Positions 4,727-8,982 of a stretch of DNA of 8,982 bases are shown here, one piece after another. Position 1 is the first letter of the stretch; each line of letters begins with the position of its first letter. The notes under the pieces were generated by a model. The model did no database searches. It was not told the origin of the DNA and saw only the letters and a list, made by a program, of their open reading frames with translations. This DNA is from an uncultured Geobacteraceae bacterium (GTDB lineage: Bacteria > Desulfobacterota > Desulfuromonadia > Geobacterales > Pseudopelobacteraceae), in assembly GCA_903879825.1 (NCBI GenBank), contig CAIRND010000237.1:1-8982 (forward strand), written 5' to 3'. The position numbers and the translations under genes were made by a program.

Positions 4727-6373
4727 ATGACAAAAACCACGTATGTTATCGGCCACCGCAACCCGGACACCGACTCCATCGCCTCCGCAATTGGATATGC
4801 CGCGCTGAAACAGCGTCAAGGAGACAGCTCTGTGGTCGCCGCTATGGCTGGCGATCCCAACCCCCAGACCCGCTATATCCTCGACCGTCTTGGAATTCCT
4901 GATCCACTTTTTCTGGCGGACGTTCACCCCACCGTACGCGACACCCTCAATCGACAGCCGGTGACGGTTAACCGCAAGTCTTCAGCCTACGAAGCTCTGG
5001 AACTATTCAATAAGAGCGGCGTACGGGTGCTACCGGTGGTTGACGGCGACAATAAACCATGCGGCATACTGTCACTGTTACGGTTGTCGGAAAGCTATCT
5101 GCTTCCCTGTCAGGACAAGCTTCGTCAGGTTACGACCAGCCCGGCCTGCCTGGCAAAAACTCTCGCCGGTCATTTTGAAACAGGAGTCATTGATGACAAT
5201 CCAATCACCTTAAACCTGTTTATCGGTGCGATGCTGGAGGAATCTTTCAGCAGCAGGATTGAGGGGTATGACCCCGGCGAACTTCTCATAGTGACGGGGA
5301 ATCGCCGCACTATCCAACTGGCCGCCATTGAACGCGGCGTGCGCATACTGGTGGTCACCGGTGGCCAACCCTTAGAGAAAGATCTGCTCGAATTGGCAAT
5401 ACAACAGGGAGTCAGTGTACTGCTGACACATCATGACACCGCGACGGCTGCCTGGCTGGCTCGACTCTCCACTCCGGTAGTTGCTCTTGCAGATCTGGAA
5501 TTTGCCGAAATCGGCGTCGATAAATCGCTTGCAGCCCTGCGTCAGAAACTGCTCGGACCCAATGTATCGGCTGTGCTGGCACTGGAGATTGACGGGACAC
5601 TGGCCGGCGTTGCAACCAAATCATCCCTTCTTGCGCCGCTCCCCTATAGCCTGATTCTGGTGGATCATAATGAATTAGGGCAGGCGGTGCTGGGTGCTGA
5701 ACTGATAGAAATCACTGAAGTTATCGACCACCACAAGCTGGGCAACACTCATTCTAATAACCCTATCTCCTTTATCACCTCACCGGTCGGCAGCACCTGC
5801 ACTCTGGTGGCGCGGCGCTATCGCGAGTGCAACATGGAACCGGACAAGAAGATTGCCGCGCTGCTGCTTGCTGGCATCCTTTCCGACACCGTTATTCTTA
5901 AATCACCCACTACGACTAACGCTGATATTCAAATTGCCGCCTGGCTGGAAGAATGTTCAGGGCTTGTTGCCACTGATTTTGGCCGCGATATTTTTGCCGC
6001 AAGCAGCTCGCTGAAAAATTACGGTTCACTTGATCGGGTGGTCGCTGCGGACTTCAAGCTCTTTACGCAGGGGAAATACAGCATCGGGGTCGGGCAGGTT
6101 GAGGTGATCGGTTTCGACGAGTTCTACCGCATGAAAGAGGGCCTGCTATCCGCCCTGACAGAGGTCAAACAGCGCGACAATCTCTTCATTGCCGGGTTGA
6201 TGGTGACAGATATTACGACCGAGACAACGCTCTTTTTGGTGGAGGGGCATACCCGCATCGGCCACGTCATAGAATACCCGCAACTGGAGCCGCATCTCTA
6301 TGAACTAAAGAACGTCATGTCCCGAAAAAAACAGTTGATGCCGCATTTATTGAAGGTTCTGGCTAAGGTTTGA
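4727..6373 (+). CDS. ppaC: Manganese-dependent inorganic pyrophosphatase with CBS and DRTGG regulatory domains
   Basis: This family II (DHH/DHHA2) pyrophosphatase hydrolyses PPi to two phosphates in the cytoplasm. At 548 residues it is far longer than the roughly 310-residue plain form because a regulatory block is inserted. The order is: first part of the DHH domain with metal ligands H10, D14 and D16 in GHRNPDTDS; CBS1 about 67-125; DRTGG domain about 145-250; CBS2 about 252-305; second part of the DHH domain with VDHNE (312-316) and DHHK (334-337); D387 in LSDTVILKSPTTT; and a DHHA2 domain with SRKKQ (532-536) for substrate. In studied CBS-pyrophosphatases AMP and ADP inhibit, ATP activates, and forms with DRTGG also respond to diadenosine polyphosphates; the same control is inferred here. 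A start at 4658 would overlap rsgA and add 23 unrelated residues; ATG 4727, with GGAG about 10 nt upstream, is preferred. Confidence 0.95.
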   Translation: MTKTTYVIGHRNPDTDSIASAIGYAALKQRQGDSSVVAAMAGDPNPQTRYILDRLGIPDPLFLADVHPTVRDTLNRQPVTVNRKSSAYEALELFNKSGVRVLPVVDGDNKPCGILSLLRLSESYLLPCQDKLRQVTTSPACLAKTLAGHFETGVIDDNPITLNLFIGAMLEESFSSRIEGYDPGELLIVTGNRRTIQLAAIERGVRILVVTGGQPLEKDLLELAIQQGVSVLLTHHDTATAAWLARLSTPVVALADLEFAEIGVDKSLAALRQKLLGPNVSAVLALEIDGTLAGVATKSSLLAPLPYSLILVDHNELGQAVLGAELIEITEVIDHHKLGNTHSNNPISFITSPVGSTCTLVARRYRECNMEPDKKIAALLLAGILSDTVILKSPTTTNADIQIAAWLEECSGLVATDFGRDIFAASSSLKNYGSLDRVVAADFKLFTQGKYSIGVGQVEVIGFDEFYRMKEGLLSALTEVKQRDNLFIAGLMVTDITTETTLFLVEGHTRIGHVIEYPQLEPHLYELKNVMSRKKQLMPHLLKVLAKV

Positions 6374-6398
6374 AGTAATCCTGATGTGCACTAAAAGG

Positions 6399-6773
6399 CT
6401 ATAACGGCCGAGGAGAAGCGTCTTCACGGTTCATTCGCGCCTCTGCTTCAAGGCTTGTGGCAATAAAATAATAGCCGGCGGCGATAAAAATAGTGCCGGC
6501 GGCGACCGTGTAGGCGAGTGTTTCCCCCTGCCACAATCCGCCGAACCATTTATTCAGGTCATTGGCAACAAGAGCCGCTTTCCCCCCCATCCGTTCCAGT
6601 TCATAGGCAAACTTCTTCGACTTTTCAAACTCCGCAAATGGATCGGAGGCCGCTTCCGCAGCGGTCAAATAGATGGCGAGGGCACCACTGAAACCTGCCG
6701 TCACAATGGCGACGGTCACAAGATAGCAGCGTTTCAGCGGTTCAATGCTCATCCATTTTCTTTTCATACTCAC
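6399..6773 (-). CDS. Small two-helix membrane protein, unknown function
   Basis: This 124-residue protein resembles no family I recognise. Two hydrophobic segments at about 17-38 and 85-107 are likely transmembrane helices. The loop between them (about 40-84) is charged, with DPFAEFEKSKKF, ELERMGGKAALVANDL and a tryptophan-rich WFGGLWQGE. The C-terminus is polar (EAEARMNREDASPRPL). By the positive-inside rule, the basic N-terminus (KRK, KR) suggests both ends face the cytoplasm and the loop the periplasm. The start is GTG 6773 behind GAGG; that GAGG overlaps the metH stop codon, so translation may be coupled. An ATG two codons later (6767) is also possible. It lies 8 bp after metH and is almost certainly cotranscribed with it. 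It is convergent with the pyrophosphatase gene across 25 bp with no evident terminator. Confidence 0.75.
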   Translation of the reverse strand: MSMKRKWMSIEPLKRCYLVTVAIVTAGFSGALAIYLTAAEAASDPFAEFEKSKKFAYELERMGGKAALVANDLNKWFGGLWQGETLAYTVAAGTIFIAAGYYFIATSLEAEARMNREDASPRPL

Positions 6774-6781
6774 ATCATCCC

Positions 6782-8982
6782 TCAGCGCGACACATCAAAA
6801 TAACGCCCCTGCGGGTGATGGAACACCAGGGCGGAGACACTGGCTTCGGGGTCCATCATATCGCCTTCAGTCAACTGGACGCCAATCGCTTCCGGCTGCA
6901 GCATGCGGAACAGTTTTTGTTGATCAGACAGCTCGGGACAGGCCGGATAACCAAATGAGACGCGAATACCGTGATATTCGGCGCTGTACATCTGTTTCAT
7001 ACTCATGGTTGGATCATCGACGATGCCCCACGATGTGCGGATTCGCTTATGCAGAAATTCGGCAGTCGCCTCCGCCAGCTCCAGCGCCAGCGCCTGAAGC
7101 AAGTGTGAATCCAGGTAATCTCCCGCACCCTTCATCTCTTCTGCCTTGACACGCACGCCCCGCCCGCAGGTAACCACGAACAGTGCCATGTTATCCCGCA
7201 CTCCGCCGGACAACGGGCGGACAAAATCCGCCACACAGAGCCGTTCCCCTGCCGCCTGACGAGGAAATCCGATGCGCATTATTTCGGTATCCGGCTCCGC
7301 CGGATCAAACAGGATCAGATCGTTGCCATCACTATTGGCCGGATAAAAACGATAGATGGCCTGTGGTTGAATCAAACCTTCCCGAGTCACCCGCTCCAGC
7401 ATTGCTTCAACGGCATCGTGCAGTTTAAGCGCCTTTTCGTCACCGGCCGCCAGCAATTTTTCTACCGAACCGATCAACCCCAGGTGCTTGGAATAGAGCA
7501 TCTGCCGGTTCAGGAACGGAATAATCTGATTCAGCGGGATATCGCGCAGAATATGGTTTTCAAAATCCGGGGATGGATGAAGCGGCGCATCATCTCGCAA
7601 CGCTGAGCGACTGTTGTCTGCCACAACGGGCACAACTGCCGTCGCCCGGGCAACATTTTCCGCACACGCACCCTGCTGCCGTTCAGCCGTTTCGTCCAGC
7701 AACCGGGCTCGCTCTGCCGGATCAGCCAACCTGTTAGCCATTTCCAGCCCGGCCATGGCATCCTTGGCATAAAGCACCGGCGCGCCGTATTCAGGGGCGA
7801 TGCGCGTGTCGGCAAACTTCCGTGACAGCGCCGCCCCTCCCACCATCAGCGGAACGGAGATGCCGGCCGCCTTGAGATCGGCTGCCGTTATTGCCATCTG
7901 CAGCGCGCTTTTAACCAACAGCCCCGAAAGACCGATGAAGTCAGGCTGCTCGCGCCGCGCAGCTTCGATCAGCGCTTCAGGGCCAACCTTGATTCCCAGG
8001 TTAACAACCTCAAAACCATTATTGGAAAGGATAATTTCCACCAGATTTTTACCGATGTCGTGAACATCGCCCTTAACCGTAGCCAGCAGCATCTTCCCTT
8101 TGCTGGCACTCTCGCCCTTCTCAAGATACGGCTCCAGATGTGCCACGGCGGCTTTCATCGCCTCCGCCGACTGCAACACTTCGGCAACAATCAGCTGGTT
8201 ATCGTTGAACAGACGCCCCACTTCGGCCATACCGGCCATGAGCGGTCCGTTGATGATTTCCAGCGGCTTGTCACCCCGGGCCAGAACAGCATCAAGATCA
8301 GTACTCAGCCCGTTCTTGATCCCCTCAACAATATAGCGCGACAGACGTTCATCCAGCGGGAGATCGGCCGCAGGAGTACGAACCGTCTGTTGTTTGTCGC
8401 GGAAAGCAGCAGCAAAGGCGGCGACCGGATCGGCACCACGCCAGAAGATCAAATCTTCTGTCAGGTTGAGTTCTTCAGCAGGAATAGAGGCGTAGCGCTC
8501 CAGTTTTTCGGTATTGACGATGGCGTAGGTCAGACCGGCCTTGACGCAATGATGAATGAAGACCGCGTTTAAGACCTCCCGGCCTGCCAGGGGGAGGCCA
8601 AAAGAAACATTGGATATGCCCAGAATCGTGCTGCACTGTGGAAACGCCTCCGTAATCAGCCGGACACCTTCAATGGTTTCCTCAGCCGAACCGATATAGT
8701 TGGCATCTCCGCTCCCGACCGGAAAAACCAGCGGGTCAAAGATCAGGTCTTCCGGACGAAGCCCGTATTTATTCACCAGCAGATCATAGGAACGCTGCGC
8801 CACCGCCAGCTTGCGGTCGCGGGTGACCGCCATGCCATGCTGCGGATCTTCGTCAATACACCCCACCACCACCGAACCGCCATAGCGATGAATAAGGGCT
8901 GAAACCTCGGCAAAGCGCTCTTCGCCATCTTCAAGGTTGATTGAATTAAACAGGCATTTCCCCTGCAGCCGCTGCAGGGCCA
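6782..8982 (-). CDS. metH: Cobalamin-dependent methionine synthase (partial, N-terminal part off right edge)
   Basis: This enzyme transfers the methyl group of 5-methyltetrahydrofolate via cobalamin to homocysteine, making methionine. The C-terminal 732 residues are visible and the frame is open to the right edge, so the homocysteine-binding domain and part of the folate domain lie outside. Visible in order: the end of the pterin-binding barrel (about 8982-8440, with NSINLEDGEERF and VVGCIDEDPQHGM); the helical cap (about 8370-8110); the B12-binding domain with DVHDIGKN, whose cobalt-ligand His codon is 8060-8062, plus SGLLVKSA and VGGAALSR; a linker; and the reactivation domain (about 7250-6790) with VSFGYPACPELSDQ and QLTEGDMMDPEASVSA. 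Since the reactivation domain is present, the enzyme should be repaired by AdoMet and a reductant like E. coli MetH. The GTG at 8872 is an internal valine codon, not a start. Any B12 riboswitch or MetR site would be beyond the window. Confidence 0.96.
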   Translation of the reverse strand, partial: ALQRLQGKCLFNSINLEDGEERFAEVSALIHRYGGSVVVGCIDEDPQHGMAVTRDRKLAVAQRSYDLLVNKYGLRPEDLIFDPLVFPVGSGDANYIGSAEETIEGVRLITEAFPQCSTILGISNVSFGLPLAGREVLNAVFIHHCVKAGLTYAIVNTEKLERYASIPAEELNLTEDLIFWRGADPVAAFAAAFRDKQQTVRTPAADLPLDERLSRYIVEGIKNGLSTDLDAVLARGDKPLEIINGPLMAGMAEVGRLFNDNQLIVAEVLQSAEAMKAAVAHLEPYLEKGESASKGKMLLATVKGDVHDIGKNLVEIILSNNGFEVVNLGIKVGPEALIEAARREQPDFIGLSGLLVKSALQMAITAADLKAAGISVPLMVGGAALSRKFADTRIAPEYGAPVLYAKDAMAGLEMANRLADPAERARLLDETAERQQGACAENVARATAVVPVVADNSRSALRDDAPLHPSPDFENHILRDIPLNQIIPFLNRQMLYSKHLGLIGSVEKLLAAGDEKALKLHDAVEAMLERVTREGLIQPQAIYRFYPANSDGNDLILFDPAEPDTEIMRIGFPRQAAGERLCVADFVRPLSGGVRDNMALFVVTCGRGVRVKAEEMKGAGDYLDSHLLQALALELAEATAEFLHKRIRTSWGIVDDPTMSMKQMYSAEYHGIRVSFGYPACPELSDQQKLFRMLQPEAIGVQLTEGDMMDPEASVSALVFHHPQGRYFDVSR

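Noticed and set aside
6374..6398. Terminator between the convergent pyrophosphatase and membrane-protein genes
   Set aside because: Only 25 bp with no stem followed by a T-run; termination here would have to be by another route.
8060..8572. Rightward 170-codon reading frame inside metH
   Set aside because: It is antisense to the conserved B12 and cap domains of MetH and shows no family resemblance.
8870..8872. Start codon for metH at 8872
   Set aside because: The GTG is an internal valine; the frame stays open with conserved MetH sequence to the right edge.

Overview
The window is an ordinary bacterial chromosomal segment of about 9 kb with moderate GC. It carries nine protein-coding genes, two of them cut by the window edges. 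The gene set (CBS/DRTGG-type family II pyrophosphatase, MetH with an activation domain, SrkA, RsgA, a single-domain parvulin) would fit a Gram-negative anaerobe of the Desulfuromonadales/Geobacter type. That assignment is an inference from family resemblance, not a search result.

Left part (1-664): the start of a leftward gene for an XRE-type helix-turn-helix protein of the 'mobile mystery protein A' family runs off the left edge. In this family the next gene is usually a Fic-domain protein ('mobile mystery protein B'), which would lie outside the window. Upstream of it is a 386-bp AT-rich stretch without a convincing gene. It holds a perfect 10-bp inverted repeat around the candidate promoter, two hairpins and a short possible coding remnant.

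Second block (665-2622): a leftward ppiC-folD pair, read from a recognisable promoter at about 1904-1931, lies back to back with a rightward gene for a small secreted protein of the PF03640 repeat family. The rightward gene has its own promoter (TTGACA, 16 bp, TATAAA) and ends at a strong bidirectional terminator. The FolD resembles the Bacteroidetes-type enzyme and lacks two normally conserved prolines.

Third block (2645-6373): srkA (stress-response Ser/Thr kinase) points left. The tightly spaced pair rsgA and CBS-domain Mn-dependent pyrophosphatase points right. RsgA couples GTP hydrolysis to 30S maturation, and the pyrophosphatase is expected to be controlled by adenine nucleotides, so the pair may link ribosome assembly with nucleotide and energy state.

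Right part (6399-8982): a leftward transcription unit made of metH (cobalamin-dependent methionine synthase, 5' end outside the window) and, 8 bp downstream, a small two-helix membrane protein of unknown function. FolD and MetH both act in one-carbon metabolism but lie in separate transcription units.

I did not find a new multi-gene system. The items most worth a second look are the mobile-mystery locus with its candidate operator, the atypical FolD, and the uncharacterised membrane protein behind metH. No tRNA, rRNA, CRISPR array or intact insertion sequence was seen.
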